A stretch of DNA of 64,000 nucleotides from Archangium gephyra (GCF_001027285.1 NZ_CP011509.1:6162501-6226500), one strand, 5' to 3'; counted from the first letter of the stretch, positions 50,761 to 62,484 are shown. Notes: generated from the letters alone by a model not told the origin. Numbers and translations are program-made.

Positions 50761-53022
50761 TCACAGCTTCAGCGGGGCCGAGCGGGACACGTCGGTCCTC
50801 GCCACCATCCAGTCCGGAAGCGCGGCGCTCACCCCGGCCACGTGGGCGGGGAGCTCTGCGTAGCGCACTACCAGCTCCGCCGGCACCGGAGCCTCGCCGC
50901 GCAGTTGGAGCTGGAGGCTCCACCCGTCGCGCGGCGGGTTCACCACGCGGATCCAGGTGGAGTCGTCACCGGAGGCTTGGGGCAGCGGTGCGTCCAGGGA
51001 CCAGCCGGCGAGCGCGGCGCGCGGCACCTTCAAGTCCAGGATGGCGTAGTCCCCCGGGCCCACCCGCAGGGAGACGGTGCGCTCCGGGCCGGCCACGCCC
51101 GAGGGCGTCACCTCCACCGTGGGCATGGGCAGCGCAGGGGTGGCGAGCCGTGCGCGCAGCATGCGTCCCTCGCGCTCCAGTTGGACGCCGGGCACCCCCG
51201 CCACGGCCGGGCCCAGCGACTCCGGTGGAGGCACCGAGTCGCGTGAGCGGATGAGGAGCTCCGGCTGCTGGCCCTCTGCCTCGAGGTATTCGAGGGTGAT
51301 GCGCTTGGGGTGCTCGCGCGTGTACGGGAAGCGCGCCATGGGTGCGAGCAGGACGATGCCGGCGGCCAGGCACAGCAGGCCCGTGCGCGAAGGCGGTGCG
51401 TCCGGCGCGAGCGGCAGCCCCAGCATGGCGCCGGTGGCGAAGGGCAGGGCCACCAGCGCGGCGAGGATCGGATCGAACGGGATGGCGAGTGGGATACGGC
51501 CGGCGACGGGGATGAAGACGCTCAGCACGTTCGACGACGCTGCCGCCAGCAGGATCGCGGGAGGGGCGAAGGCCAGGGCCTGGAGCACCATGCGGTAGCG
51601 GGGCAGCCACGCCCCCAGCGCCAGCGCCGCCGCCCCCCACGCCACCGCCCAGAGCGCGAGATAGCCGGAGCCCACGCCGAAAGCCGTGGCGAGGGCGAGG
51701 AACACCCCCCAGCCCACCACGCCTCCGGCCCAGCCGGCGCGCGCGCCGCCGAACGGCACCCGGCCCAGCCACGAGCCCGCGAGCGAGAAGGCTCCGAAGC
51801 AGGCCACGGCGGTCCACGGTGCCGCGTACCAGCCGTGTGGCCGCCGCAGCACATAGGCCAGCACGAGTGCGGCCACCATCGGCAGCACCAGGCCTAGCAG
51901 CAGGCCGGTGAAGGTGCTCGCCACCGCGCCGCCCAGCTCGCGCGCGGTGAAGGCGCGGCGCCGCAGCGCCACCAGTACCGCCGCCACCGCCGCCGCCAGC
52001 GTCACCCCCGCCAGTACCAGCGCCGTGCCGCGCGAGTAGACGAGCATGGTCCGCCCGGCGAGATCGTAGAAGACGCTCCCGCCCTCGGAAGGTGGGCCGC
52101 GCGTGGCGAGCTCGCGTGCCGTGGCGAGGACGCTGTCGCCCAGGTGCTGCAGGCTGCCCGGCTCCAGGCGCTCCAGCCGGTCCAGCGGCGTGTGGTAGGC
52201 GTAGCCGTCCTCGTAGAGCGCGAGGTCGAGCCCGCGCGGGTACGCCGGCCGGTAGAGCTCGAAGTCGGTGCCGGAGGGGACGAGGCCGGCCTGGAAGATG
52301 TCCTGCGCGACCACGGTGCCGAACGGGAGTGGGGCAGCGGAGGCATACGCGGCCACCAGCCCGCCGGCGGACTGGAACACCAGCGTCCTGCCGCCGGGCC
52401 CCGCCGAGTCGAGGTTCAGGAACGCCACCACGTCCCGCGTCCACGGGTGGTGGAGGAATGCGGCCGCGCCGGAGCCGCCCGCCTCCTCGCCGTCCGAGAA
52501 GTTGAAGACGACGCTGCGCTCCAGGGGCGGTCCGGACGCGAGCGCGCGGGCGAGCTCCACCGCCGCCGCCACCGGAGCGGCGTTGTCGCCCGCGCCCACG
52601 ATGCCGGGCGCGGTGTCGTAATGCGCCGCCACCAGCACGGCCTCGGTGCGGCGGCCCGGCACGCGCGCCAGCACGTTGCGCGCGCGGTACACGAGTGCTC
52701 CCGTCGGGTCCACGTGGACGCCGCTCGCATCCTGCACCTCCACCACGACTCCGGGGATGGCGCGCAGCACGGTGGTGAGCGCGTCCACGGTGCGGGCCGC
52801 GGAGGGCGTGCCGGTGACGCGCGGGCCGATGTCCTCGGTCAGCTGGCGGACGAGCGGCAACGCGCGCGCCTCGGAGAACGCAGTGGCGGGCGCGTCGGCC
52901 GGAGCGGGCTCGGGCGGCTGTGCGATCAGAGCCGCCAGGCCAGCGAGCGCCAGGGACAGCAGCGCCACCACGCCGCTGGCCAGCGCGGGCCGGGACCATG
53001 AAGTCGGAGTCTGTGCGTGCAT
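50761..53022 (-). CDS. Membrane-bound M28-family metallopeptidase
   Basis: A 753-residue protein. An N-terminal membrane anchor (about 17-35) is followed by an M28 aminopeptidase domain whose zinc ligands are visible: AAHYDT, GAGDNAA, SDGEEAGG (catalytic Glu and ligand Glu), LNLDSAG and YAYHTPLD. The C-terminal half has about eight hydrophobic segments and a final beta-rich domain, the architecture of the Fxna/ER-metallopeptidase-1 subfamily. The active site faces outward. It lies upstream of the NRPS genes (197-bp gap) and divergent from the aminodeoxychorismate synthase, so it may process the exported lipopeptide or protect the producer. A general housekeeping role is also possible. Confidence 0.85.
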   Translation of the reverse strand: MHAQTPTSWSRPALASGVVALLSLALAGLAALIAQPPEPAPADAPATAFSEARALPLVRQLTEDIGPRVTGTPSAARTVDALTTVLRAIPGVVVEVQDASGVHVDPTGALVYRARNVLARVPGRRTEAVLVAAHYDTAPGIVGAGDNAAPVAAAVELARALASGPPLERSVVFNFSDGEEAGGSGAAAFLHHPWTRDVVAFLNLDSAGPGGRTLVFQSAGGLVAAYASAAPLPFGTVVAQDIFQAGLVPSGTDFELYRPAYPRGLDLALYEDGYAYHTPLDRLERLEPGSLQHLGDSVLATARELATRGPPSEGGSVFYDLAGRTMLVYSRGTALVLAGVTLAAAVAAVLVALRRRAFTARELGGAVASTFTGLLLGLVLPMVAALVLAYVLRRPHGWYAAPWTAVACFGAFSLAGSWLGRVPFGGARAGWAGGVVGWGVFLALATAFGVGSGYLALWAVAWGAAALALGAWLPRYRMVLQALAFAPPAILLAAASSNVLSVFIPVAGRIPLAIPFDPILAALVALPFATGAMLGLPLAPDAPPSRTGLLCLAAGIVLLAPMARFPYTREHPKRITLEYLEAEGQQPELLIRSRDSVPPPESLGPAVAGVPGVQLEREGRMLRARLATPALPMPTVEVTPSGVAGPERTVSLRVGPGDYAILDLKVPRAALAGWSLDAPLPQASGDDSTWIRVVNPPRDGWSLQLQLRGEAPVPAELVVRYAELPAHVAGVSAALPDWMVARTDVSRSAPLKL

Positions 53023-53124
53023 GCGTTCCGCGCGAGAGGGGACTTCTACCTACAGTGCTGGTGCCCACCTGCCAACCGCGCTGGAGCTTCCCGGGTTCAC
53101 CGAGAGGAGAATCGCGCCGCGACT

Positions 53125-53146
53125 CACAGGCTGTGGGAGTGCACTC
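53125..53146. promoter_or_regulatory. Dyads in the divergent peptidase/pabAB promoter region
   Basis: Two adjacent small palindromes, cacag-g-ctgtg (53125-53135) and the perfect gagtgcactc (53137-53146), sit mid-way in the 240-bp gap between the divergent M28 peptidase and aminodeoxychorismate synthase genes. A shared operator is possible. No regulator is encoded in the window. Confidence 0.35.
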
Positions 53147-53218
53147 TCCTGCTCGCCGGGCTTCCGAGGAGAGGGCGGCGCGGCCAAGGAAAGGGTATCG
53201 GCCCGCCATGCTCGCCCG

Positions 53219-53242
53219 GTAGAGTCGCCAGTAGAGTTGCCG
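53219..53242. repeat. Tandem 12-bp direct repeat upstream of pabAB
   Basis: gtagagtcgcca is followed immediately by gtagagttgccg (10 of 12 identical), ending 20 bp before the start of the aminodeoxychorismate synthase gene. It could be an activator or repressor site or a chance duplication. Confidence 0.4.
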
Positions 53243-53262
53243 GGGAGACGTACCTGCTCGCC

Positions 53263-55379
<2,117 letters not shown>

Positions 55380-55383
<4 letters not shown>

Positions 55384-56645
55384 CGGCTCCGGCGGTGGAT
55401 CAGGGCGGCGGGCAGCCGGCGCCCCGGCTCTGGGCGAACGCGAACTTCCGCGCGCTGTTCGTCGGCCAGACCATCTCCCTCATCGGGGACGGTGTGTCGT
55501 TCGCGATGTTCCCGCTGCTGGTGTTGGCGCTGACGGGCTCCGGGACGCAGATGGGGTTGGTGGGCGCGCTGGAGATGCTGCCGGCGGCGCTGTTCAGCCC
55601 CATCGCCGGGGCGCTCGCGGACCGGTGGGATCGCCGCCGCGTCATGATGGGATGCAACCTGGCGCGCGCGGTCTTGATGGGGCTGGTGCCGCTGGCGGGC
55701 GTGGTGGGCGTGCCGGTGCTCCCCGTCATCTATGCGGTCGTCGTTCCCTTCGGCGCGCTCAACGCGCTGTTCAACTCGGCGTACTTCGCCTCGTTGCCGG
55801 CCATCGTGGGTCAGGAGTCGCTGGCGTCCGCCACCTCCACGCTGATGGCGGCGCGGTGGGTGGGCAACGTGCTGGGCCCGGCGCTGGCCGGCGTCATCGC
55901 GGCGCGCTGGGATCCTCAGCTGGGACTGGCATTCGATGCGCTCACCTTCGTGGTCGCGTACGCGGCGCTGCACTTCACGCGCGGCCCGTTCCAGAGCGCC
56001 AACGCGGTAGCGCGCGGCTCCCTGACCGCGGAGGTGCGCGAGGGGCTGGAGTACGCGGCGGGCCAGCCCGTCCTGGTGGCCACCATGCTCCTGAGCTGCG
56101 GGGTCGAGGCCGTCACTTACCAGCTCGTGCCGATGACGACATTCCTCACCCAGATGGATCGCGGCCTGCCGCCGTCCACCTTCGGCCTGCTGGTGGCGGT
56201 ATTCGGCGCCGGGATGCTGCCAGGGCTGCTGCTGGTGCCGAGGCTCTCGCGGGGGAGGGTCTGGCCGTCCATCCTGCTGGCCAATCTGGTGGCTGGCTTG
56301 TCGCTGGCGCTGCTCGCGCTGAGCGGGGGGCTGCCGCTGATGCTGGTGGCCTCGGCGCTGTGTGGCGGCGCCAACTCGCTCACCCTGTCGTTGCTGTCCA
56401 CCCGCTGGGCGCGGCTGACGCCCAACGAGATGCTGGGGCGCGTGGGCAGTCTCTACACGCTGGCGACCCGGATCCTCGGGCCGGTGTCGGCCGTCACCGT
56501 GGGCGCCGTGCTGGACCGGTCCGGCGGCGTGGCCGCGCTCGGGATGGCGGGGGCCTTCCTCGTCTGCCTCACCGCCGCCTTCGCGCTCTCCCCCGGCTTC
56601 CGGGGCGCGCACGAGGCCCGATCGCCAGGCCCCAGCGCGGGTTGA
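55380..56645 (+). CDS. MFS transporter (probable exporter of the cluster product)
   Basis: A 421-residue, 12-helix major facilitator of the MFS_3/enterobactin-exporter-like group. Seen are a LFVGQTISLIGDGVSFAMF first helix, the loop 2-3 motif GALADRWDRRRVM and GALNALFNSAYFASLPAIVG. The GTG start overlaps the TGA of the upstream synthase (GTGA), so the two are co-translated. Proximity to lipopeptide biosynthesis suggests efflux of the product or a precursor. It converges on the chorismate-mutase gene with 7 bp between stops. Confidence 0.9.
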
Positions 56646-56652
56646 CCCGGCG

Positions 56653-56973
56653 TTACTTCGGCGGCTCGTGCCCCTCGTTGATGAGGAGGTCCTCCAGCCG
56701 GCACGCCTCGTCGATGATGAGCGTGTACAACCGCCGCACGAAGTCCGGATCCAGCCCGCGCGCCGCGCCCATCTCCGCGCAGCGCTGCTTCACGAACTCC
56801 ACCCGGCCCTGCTGCATCATCGGGATGTTGTGCGCCCGCTTGCGCAGGGCGATCTCTCCGCACAGCTGGAGCCGCCGCGCCAGTGTCTCCACCAGCGTCA
56901 CGTCGATGGCGTCGAGCTGCTCGCGCAGGCCCGCCAGGGGATTGGCCTCGGGGGATGGCTTCGATTCACTCAT
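56653..56973 (-). CDS. AroQ-type chorismate mutase, probably 4-amino-4-deoxychorismate mutase (PapB type)
   Basis: A 106-residue all-helical protein of the AroQ class. Seen are LREQLDAIDVTLVETLARRL (helix 1 with Arg), GEIALRKRAHNIP (the Lys/Arg site) and QGRVEFVKQRCAEMG (active-site Glu region). The start MSESKPSP is preferred; a longer form from 57036 would collide with the divergent aminotransferase start. Between an aminodeoxychorismate synthase and an aminotransferase, its likely substrate is 4-amino-4-deoxychorismate, giving 4-amino-4-deoxyprephenate. A normal chorismate mutase role cannot be excluded from motifs. Confidence 0.85.
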   Translation of the reverse strand: MSESKPSPEANPLAGLREQLDAIDVTLVETLARRLQLCGEIALRKRAHNIPMMQQGRVEFVKQRCAEMGAARGLDPDFVRRLYTLIIDEACRLEDLLINEGHEPPK

Positions 56974-57034
56974 GTCGCTGCTCGGAGTTAATACCAGAGG
57001 TTCTTCCGGGATTGGAGTCGTAGAATCCGAGCCC

Positions 57035-58225
57035 ATGCCTCCTGACTCCTCGAACCCGCCCCCTCTTCCGATGGCGAGCTGGCTGCGCCAGGTTGCCCGG
57101 ACGCCTCAACAGGACTCGTTCGAGCTGCTGTCCCGGCCAGGGATGTTGTCACTGGCGCTCGGTCTCCCGGCGGCCGAACTGTTTCCGGGGGATGCGCTGG
57201 CCCGTGCCGCGGGGTCGCTGAGCTCGGTGGCCGCGCTCCAATACCGCGCGCCCGAGGAATCGCTCAAACCCCATGTCATCGAGCTGATGAGCGCCCGCGG
57301 CGTGCGGTGCTCCGCGTCGCAGATCTTCTTCACCGTGGGTGCGCAGCAGGGGATGAGCCTGCTGCTGCGGCTGCTGTTGGATCCAGGCCAGGAGGTGATG
57401 GCCGAGGAGATCTCATACACCGGCTTCGCCGGCGCGCTGGCGCCACACGACTGCCGGCTGCTGACGGTGCCCACGAACGTGGAGACGGGCATCGACGTGG
57501 ACGCGGTGGAGGCCCTGCTGCGCGGCGGGGCGCGGCCACGGGTGTTGTACGTGATGGCGGATGGGCACAACCCGCTGGGGGTGAGCCTGCCGCTGGAAAA
57601 GCGGCGGCGGCTGGCGGCGCTGGCGCGCGAGTACGCGTTCTACATCCTGGAGGACGATGCCTACGGGCAGCTGTGCTTCGGAGCGAACTCGCCAGCGATC
57701 CGGTCCTTCGAGGACCGGTGGGTGCTGTACATCGGCTCGTTCTCCAAGATCCTCGCGCCGTCGCTGCGGCTGGGCTGGGTGGTGGTGCCGGAGGAGCTGG
57801 CGGCGGAGCTGGCCAACGTCAAGGAGGGCTCGGACCTCGACGTGGCGAGCTTCTCGCAGCACGTCGCGAGCGCGGCGCTGGGGACGGGGTTCCTGGGCAA
57901 GCACATCGCGGCGCTCAAGGAGGAATACCGCCAGCGGCGGGACGCGATGGAGCGGGCGCTCGCCGCGCACTTTCCATCCAGCGCGAGCTGGAGCCACCCC
58001 GAGGGCGGTTTCTTCACCTGGGTGGACCTGCCGCGGCACTTGAACGCCACGCAGCTGCTGCGGCGCTCCGCGGACGAGGAGCGGGTAGCGTTCATGCCCG
58101 GAGGCGCGTTCTCGATGCGCCCCGGCGCCGGGGACAGTTGCATGCGCCTGTCCTTCTCGTACTGCGCGCCCGCCGTCATCGAGGACGGCGTGGCGCGGCT
58201 CGGGCGGCTGCTGCGGTCCGTCTAG
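57035..58225 (+). CDS. PLP-dependent aminotransferase (class I/II)
   Basis: A 396-residue fold-type I aminotransferase of the LysN/2-aminoadipate-like subgroup. Seen are the substrate region LALGLPAAELFP, QYRAPEE, ADGHNPLGV (PLP-contacting Asn), EDDAYGQL (Asp pairing with the pyridine nitrogen), SFSKILAPSLRLGWV (the lysine that binds PLP) and the C-terminal MRLSFSY with the carboxylate-binding Arg. It is divergent from the mutase gene (61 bp). In context it could convert 4-aminophenylpyruvate to 4-aminophenylalanine. It converges on the amidinotransferase gene at a shared CTAG. Confidence 0.9.
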   Translation: MPPDSSNPPPLPMASWLRQVARTPQQDSFELLSRPGMLSLALGLPAAELFPGDALARAAGSLSSVAALQYRAPEESLKPHVIELMSARGVRCSASQIFFTVGAQQGMSLLLRLLLDPGQEVMAEEISYTGFAGALAPHDCRLLTVPTNVETGIDVDAVEALLRGGARPRVLYVMADGHNPLGVSLPLEKRRRLAALAREYAFYILEDDAYGQLCFGANSPAIRSFEDRWVLYIGSFSKILAPSLRLGWVVVPEELAAELANVKEGSDLDVASFSQHVASAALGTGFLGKHIAALKEEYRQRRDAMERALAAHFPSSASWSHPEGGFFTWVDLPRHLNATQLLRRSADEERVAFMPGGAFSMRPGAGDSCMRLSFSYCAPAVIEDGVARLGRLLRSV

Positions 58226-59334
58226 AAGTAGCTCTGCAGCGAGCCCTGGCGGCGGATGTCCAGGGTCGCGCAGTGGAACGAGCCACCGAAGTTGTTGAAG
58301 TTCCAGAAGGGGATGGGGATGGGCTCGAAGCCCTTCTTCTTCAACAGCTCGAGGGTGCGCTCCTCGCCCTTCGTGGCGATGACCCGCTTCTCATCGAGCA
58401 TCAGCATGTTCAGGTTCATCCACTTGGAGCTGAAGTAGAGCGGGTGCTCGTCGGGGATGTGCGGCTCCGGGGCCTGGAAGACGTCCCAGCTCTTGAAGAT
58501 CTCCGGCACCTTCACCACCCGCTGCGGGTGGATGAGCAGCTTGCCGGGCGCGAGCGGGTAGAAGGTGGCGTCGATGTGCATCGGGTGCTGATCGTCGAAG
58601 AGCAGTTCGTGCACCCGGTACGTGTCGCCGTGGCGGTCGCGCAGGTAGCGGCGCAGCCACTCCACACCGGCGTGGTTGCAGGTGCTGGAGAGGCCCACGA
58701 AGATGTCGCGGCCGCACTTGATGACGTCGGCGGCGTCGAAGATGGGCTCGTGGTCGGTGAGGACGAAGCGGCCCAGCTCGCCCTGCTTGGGCTGGACGAA
58801 GTCCTTCACGTACAGCTCGTCGTGGAGCTGCGGGCGGGGCGCGGAGACCCAGCCAGCGCCAGCGGCCCAGTACTCCTTGAGCAGCGGCTTGAAGGCGAGG
58901 GTCTCGAAGTAGCGGGAGCGCCAGGCCATCGGCGTCTCGATGATCTCGTTGCCGATCACCAGCAGTGAGTCACGCGGGTTGGCGGCGCCGAGGCCGCTCG
59001 GGGACTTCCAGTCCGGCGAGGAGAAGGCCTTCGACCAGTCCACCGGGGCCGGGCGGCGGACCTTGACGCCCTCCGCCTCAAGGACCCGCACCAGCCCCTC
59101 GAGCTCCTGCTCCGCCTTTCGGGCGAGCTCGGCCGGCCACGGCTTGCCGCCCTGGGTCTTGAAGAGCGGGAAGTGGGGCTCGTACATCGGCCCGGCCATG
59201 CCCGGCTCCCACGGCGGGATGACCATGCCTTCGAGGGAGCCGACGATGATCTCCTCGAGCGGATCCCACTCGTTGTGGATGTTGACGGGGCTGCGGGCGG
59301 GGGTGGGCTCGGGTCGGATGGGCGAGGGGCGCAT
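58222..59334 (-). CDS. Arginine:glycine amidinotransferase-family enzyme
   Basis: A 370-residue member of the AGAT/StrB1/CyrA family, which moves the amidino group of arginine to an amine. Seen: EWDPLEEIIVGS near the N-terminus, EPIFDAADV with the catalytic Asp, HPMHIDATFYPL with the His, and GGSFHCATLDIRRQG with the nucleophilic Cys, close to the human AGAT pattern. The start MRPSPIRPE is the first ATG before the conserved core. It marks the right end of the NRPS cluster. It could make guanidinoacetate plus ornithine as precursors, or put a guanidine on an amine of the peptide or of 4-aminophenylalanine. Confidence 0.92.
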   Translation of the reverse strand: MRPSPIRPEPTPARSPVNIHNEWDPLEEIIVGSLEGMVIPPWEPGMAGPMYEPHFPLFKTQGGKPWPAELARKAEQELEGLVRVLEAEGVKVRRPAPVDWSKAFSSPDWKSPSGLGAANPRDSLLVIGNEIIETPMAWRSRYFETLAFKPLLKEYWAAGAGWVSAPRPQLHDELYVKDFVQPKQGELGRFVLTDHEPIFDAADVIKCGRDIFVGLSSTCNHAGVEWLRRYLRDRHGDTYRVHELLFDDQHPMHIDATFYPLAPGKLLIHPQRVVKVPEIFKSWDVFQAPEPHIPDEHPLYFSSKWMNLNMLMLDEKRVIATKGEERTLELLKKKGFEPIPIPFWNFNNFGGSFHCATLDIRRQGSLQSYF

Positions 59335-59401
59335 GGGGATGAACGTGCGGTGGGAAACGGTGGAGGACAGTACCGCCTTTCCGCGTGCCCAGAAAGGGCC
59401 G

Positions 59402-61024
59402 CTAGGGACCGGCGCCAGGGGCGAGCTGCTGCAGGTCCATCTCCTCCAGGTCCAGCTCCTGCTCGACTCGCTGGAAGGCCGCATCGCCGATGGTGCCGTC
59501 CGCCCGCAGCGCGAGGAGCCGCCGCCGCTCGGCCGAGGTGACCCTGCGCACGAGGGTTGCGCCGTCGTTGAGCGCGTGGCCGTCACTCGCGGCCTCCCCG
59601 GGAGGCGCGTGGCCGTCGCCGGCCAGTGCCGCTTCGGCGCGCCGGAGCAAGACCTCGTAGCGGCGGCGCATCAGCTCCGCCATCTCCTCGCCGGGCAGCC
59701 CGGCCGTGGCCGAGAGCGCGGCGCGCAACGTCTCGACACGGGCGAGCCGCACCTCTCGCTCCACCGAGCCGTCGTCCTCGAGCCTGAGCACGTTGAGGAG
59801 TGGGCGCAGCGTCATGCCCTGGACGACGAGTGTCCCGAGCACGACGGAGAACGCGGTGAACAGGACCAGGTCGCGGTAGGGGAACGCGGGCCCCTCGGAC
59901 CCACCGGTCGGAAGCGCGAGCGCCGCGGCCAGGGTCACGATGCCTCGCATGCCGCACCACCCGACGACCGCCGCGGCGTGCTTCGACAGGGCCACCGTGT
60001 CGCGAGGCCCCGCCGTGCCGTCCGGCGCTGGAGGGCACCGCCAGCGGCTGAAGGCCGCGGCGCCCGACACCCAGGCGATCCGCGCGAGGATCGTCGCGAC
60101 GCACACCGCGCCCGCGATGCCGACGTACTCGAGGAGCGTGCGCGAATCGATCCGGCCGAGGATGCCCTTCAGCTGGAACCCGACGAGGATGAAGGCGAGC
60201 ACGTTCAACACGAAGACAGCGAACTCCCAGACCGCGTACGACGGGAGCCGGACGCGTGCCGGAATCACATCCGCGGCGCGGCGGGCGGCTGCCATCGCGA
60301 AGACGACCACGGTGAGGATGCCGGAGAGATGGAGCCGCTCCGCGAGCATCCAGACCGCGAACGTCCCGCAGAACTGGAAGACGACCGCGATGGCGACGTC
60401 ATGTATCCGCGAGGTCAGTGGGAGGATCACCCGCGACAGCACGAGCCCGAGCACCACGCTGCCCACGGTGACGACGAGCAGCATCGGGAGCACGCCCGCT
60501 GGAGACAGCGTGCCCGCGAGCGTTGCACCGACGGCGAGGCGGTAGATCAGCAGCGCGCTCGCGTCATTGAAGAGGCTCTCGCCCTCGAGGATCACGAGGA
60601 GCCGGTGCGGCGGACGGAGTTGCTTGAGGACGGCGGTCGCGGCCGCCGCGTCAGGGGGCGCGACGATCGCACCGAGCGTGATCGCGACGGCCCAGGGCAT
60701 GCCGGGCACGAGCAGGCGGGCCACCACCGCGACGACGGCGATGGTGAGTGCGACCGCGCCGATGGCGAGGCCGGCGACGGTCCGCCAGTTCGCCCGGAGG
60801 TCACGTGGGGAGGCATCGAACGCGGCGTCCAGCAGCACCGGCGCGACGAAGAGCGTGAGCGCGAGCTCGGGATCCAGGACGAGCGTTGGCGTGCCAGGAA
60901 CGAGCGCCAGGCCCGCGCCGGCGAGCGCCACCATCGCAGGGTAGGGCGTCCCGATGCGGTGGGACAGCGCGGTGAGGCCCGCCCCGGCGAGCAACAACGC
61001 AATGATGAGCTCGAAGACCTCCAT
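59402..61024 (-). CDS. Na+/H+ antiporter (CPA1 family)
   Basis: A 540-residue membrane protein with about 12 hydrophobic segments in the first 400 residues. CPA1 landmarks are APVLLDAAFD, the paired-Asp-type GAIVAPPDAAAATAVLK, EGESLFNDASALL (the essential ND) and WCGMRGIVTLAAALALP. The C-terminal ~130 residues are a hydrophilic cytoplasmic helical tail. It exchanges Na+ (or K+) for H+ across the inner membrane. It shares no operon with the amidinotransferase gene in an obvious way (67-bp gap, same strand) and is probably outside the NRPS cluster. Confidence 0.93.
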   Translation of the reverse strand: MEVFELIIALLLAGAGLTALSHRIGTPYPAMVALAGAGLALVPGTPTLVLDPELALTLFVAPVLLDAAFDASPRDLRANWRTVAGLAIGAVALTIAVVAVVARLLVPGMPWAVAITLGAIVAPPDAAAATAVLKQLRPPHRLLVILEGESLFNDASALLIYRLAVGATLAGTLSPAGVLPMLLVVTVGSVVLGLVLSRVILPLTSRIHDVAIAVVFQFCGTFAVWMLAERLHLSGILTVVVFAMAAARRAADVIPARVRLPSYAVWEFAVFVLNVLAFILVGFQLKGILGRIDSRTLLEYVGIAGAVCVATILARIAWVSGAAAFSRWRCPPAPDGTAGPRDTVALSKHAAAVVGWCGMRGIVTLAAALALPTGGSEGPAFPYRDLVLFTAFSVVLGTLVVQGMTLRPLLNVLRLEDDGSVEREVRLARVETLRAALSATAGLPGEEMAELMRRRYEVLLRRAEAALAGDGHAPPGEAASDGHALNDGATLVRRVTSAERRRLLALRADGTIGDAAFQRVEQELDLEEMDLQQLAPGAGP

Positions 61025-61209
61025 GCGTTCTATTTCCTCACTCGCTCGAACCGGTACGCCCAGCGCACCCTACTATCAATACGCCCCGGTCCCGCGGACG
61101 ACCAGGAGTCATGGAGTTCATGGGCTGTTAAGCCCTGCTTGATCATGGGCCGCGGCCTCCTCGATGGGCCCACTGGGAGGCGGGCGCACGTGATAAACCG
61201 TGTGTCTCG

Positions 61210-62484
61210 ATGACGACGCCTGCCCCTCTCCTCGAAGCCGACGTCCCGCGCCCCGTCCTGGACGTCATCGCCCGTCTCCACGAGCTGGGCCACGCCGTGT
61301 TCCTCGTGGGCGGCTGTGTCCGTGACACGCTCCGGGGCGTTCACCCCAAGGACTTCGACGTGGCCACCAGCGCGCTCCCCGAGGAGGTCCAGCGCGCCTT
61401 CCGCAAGGTCATCCCCACCGGCATCCAGCACGGCACCGTCACCGTCGTCCAGGGTGGCACCCACGTCGAGGTCACCACCTTCCGCAGCGAGGGCGACTAC
61501 CACGACGGCCGCCGCCCCTCCGCCGTCACCTTCGAGCAGGACATCGTCAAGGACCTCTCGCGCCGCGACTTCACCATCAACGCCATGGCGTGGAATCCCC
61601 TCACGCATGAGCTCGCCGATCCCTTCGGTGGCCAGGCGGACCTGAAGGCCCGCGTCGTGCGCTGCGTGGGCTCGGCCATCGAGCGCTTCTCCGAGGACGG
61701 TCTGCGCCCCATGCGCGCCGTGCGCTTCGCCGCGGTGCTCGACTTCACGCTCGACCCCGGCACCCAGGCCGCCATCCCCGAAACGCTCCCCGTCTTCCGC
61801 AAGGTCGCCCACGAGCGCGTCCGCGAGGAGTTCGTCAAGCTGCTCCTCTCCAAGCGCGAGGCCTTCGGGCTCGAGCTGCTCGCCACCACCGGGCTGCTCG
61901 ACGTGTTCCTGCCCGAGCTCGCTCGCGCCGATGCCGAGGCCGCCCGGCTGGCCCGCACCGCCGCCGCCGCCGAGCCCGTGGATGTGGAGATCCGTCTCGC
62001 GGCCCTGCTCGCCGACCTCGTCAGCCCTCAACAGGCCGAGGAGATCGGCGTCCGGCTCAAGTTCCCCACCAAGACCATCGAGCGCGTCCGGCTGCTCATC
62101 TCCCACGCCGCGCTCGAGCGGCATGTCGGAGACCCGGATCCCGCGCTCCGCCGGCTCCTGGCCAGGGTGGGGCTCGCGAATGTCGAGGCGCTGACCTCGG
62201 TGGCTCGGGCCCGGATCCAGTCGCGGGACCCGGCCCGGCTGCCCGAGATGGATGCCCTCTTCGGGCGGCTGCGTGCGATTGCCGCTTCGAAGCCTCCGCT
62301 GTCGGGGAAGGATCTCGCGCTCAATGGGGGCGCCATCATGGCCACCCTGGGCGTGGGGCCTTCTCCCATTGTCGGCGAGGCCACCCGGTTTCTTCTCGAG
62401 CGGGTGCTCGATGAGCCCTCGCTCAACGAGGCGGAGAAGCTGAAGGAGCTGTTGCTGAGCTGGCAGCGGGAGCGGGGTTCCTGA
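61210..62484 (+). CDS. CCA tRNA nucleotidyltransferase (poly(A) polymerase family)
   Basis: A 424-residue class II nucleotidyltransferase. Head motif VFLVGGCVRDTLRGVHPKDF with the metal-binding DFDVAT, the nucleotide template DLSRRDFTINAM, and EDGLRPMRAVRFA are all present. No HD phosphohydrolase motif is visible. It adds CCA to tRNA 3' ends, which the tRNA-Arg in this window needs because CCA is not encoded. The poly(A) polymerase alternative is possible because the two share these motifs. Confidence 0.9.
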   Translation: MTTPAPLLEADVPRPVLDVIARLHELGHAVFLVGGCVRDTLRGVHPKDFDVATSALPEEVQRAFRKVIPTGIQHGTVTVVQGGTHVEVTTFRSEGDYHDGRRPSAVTFEQDIVKDLSRRDFTINAMAWNPLTHELADPFGGQADLKARVVRCVGSAIERFSEDGLRPMRAVRFAAVLDFTLDPGTQAAIPETLPVFRKVAHERVREEFVKLLLSKREAFGLELLATTGLLDVFLPELARADAEAARLARTAAAAEPVDVEIRLAALLADLVSPQQAEEIGVRLKFPTKTIERVRLLISHAALERHVGDPDPALRRLLARVGLANVEALTSVARARIQSRDPARLPEMDALFGRLRAIAASKPPLSGKDLALNGGAIMATLGVGPSPIVGEATRFLLERVLDEPSLNEAEKLKELLLSWQRERGS

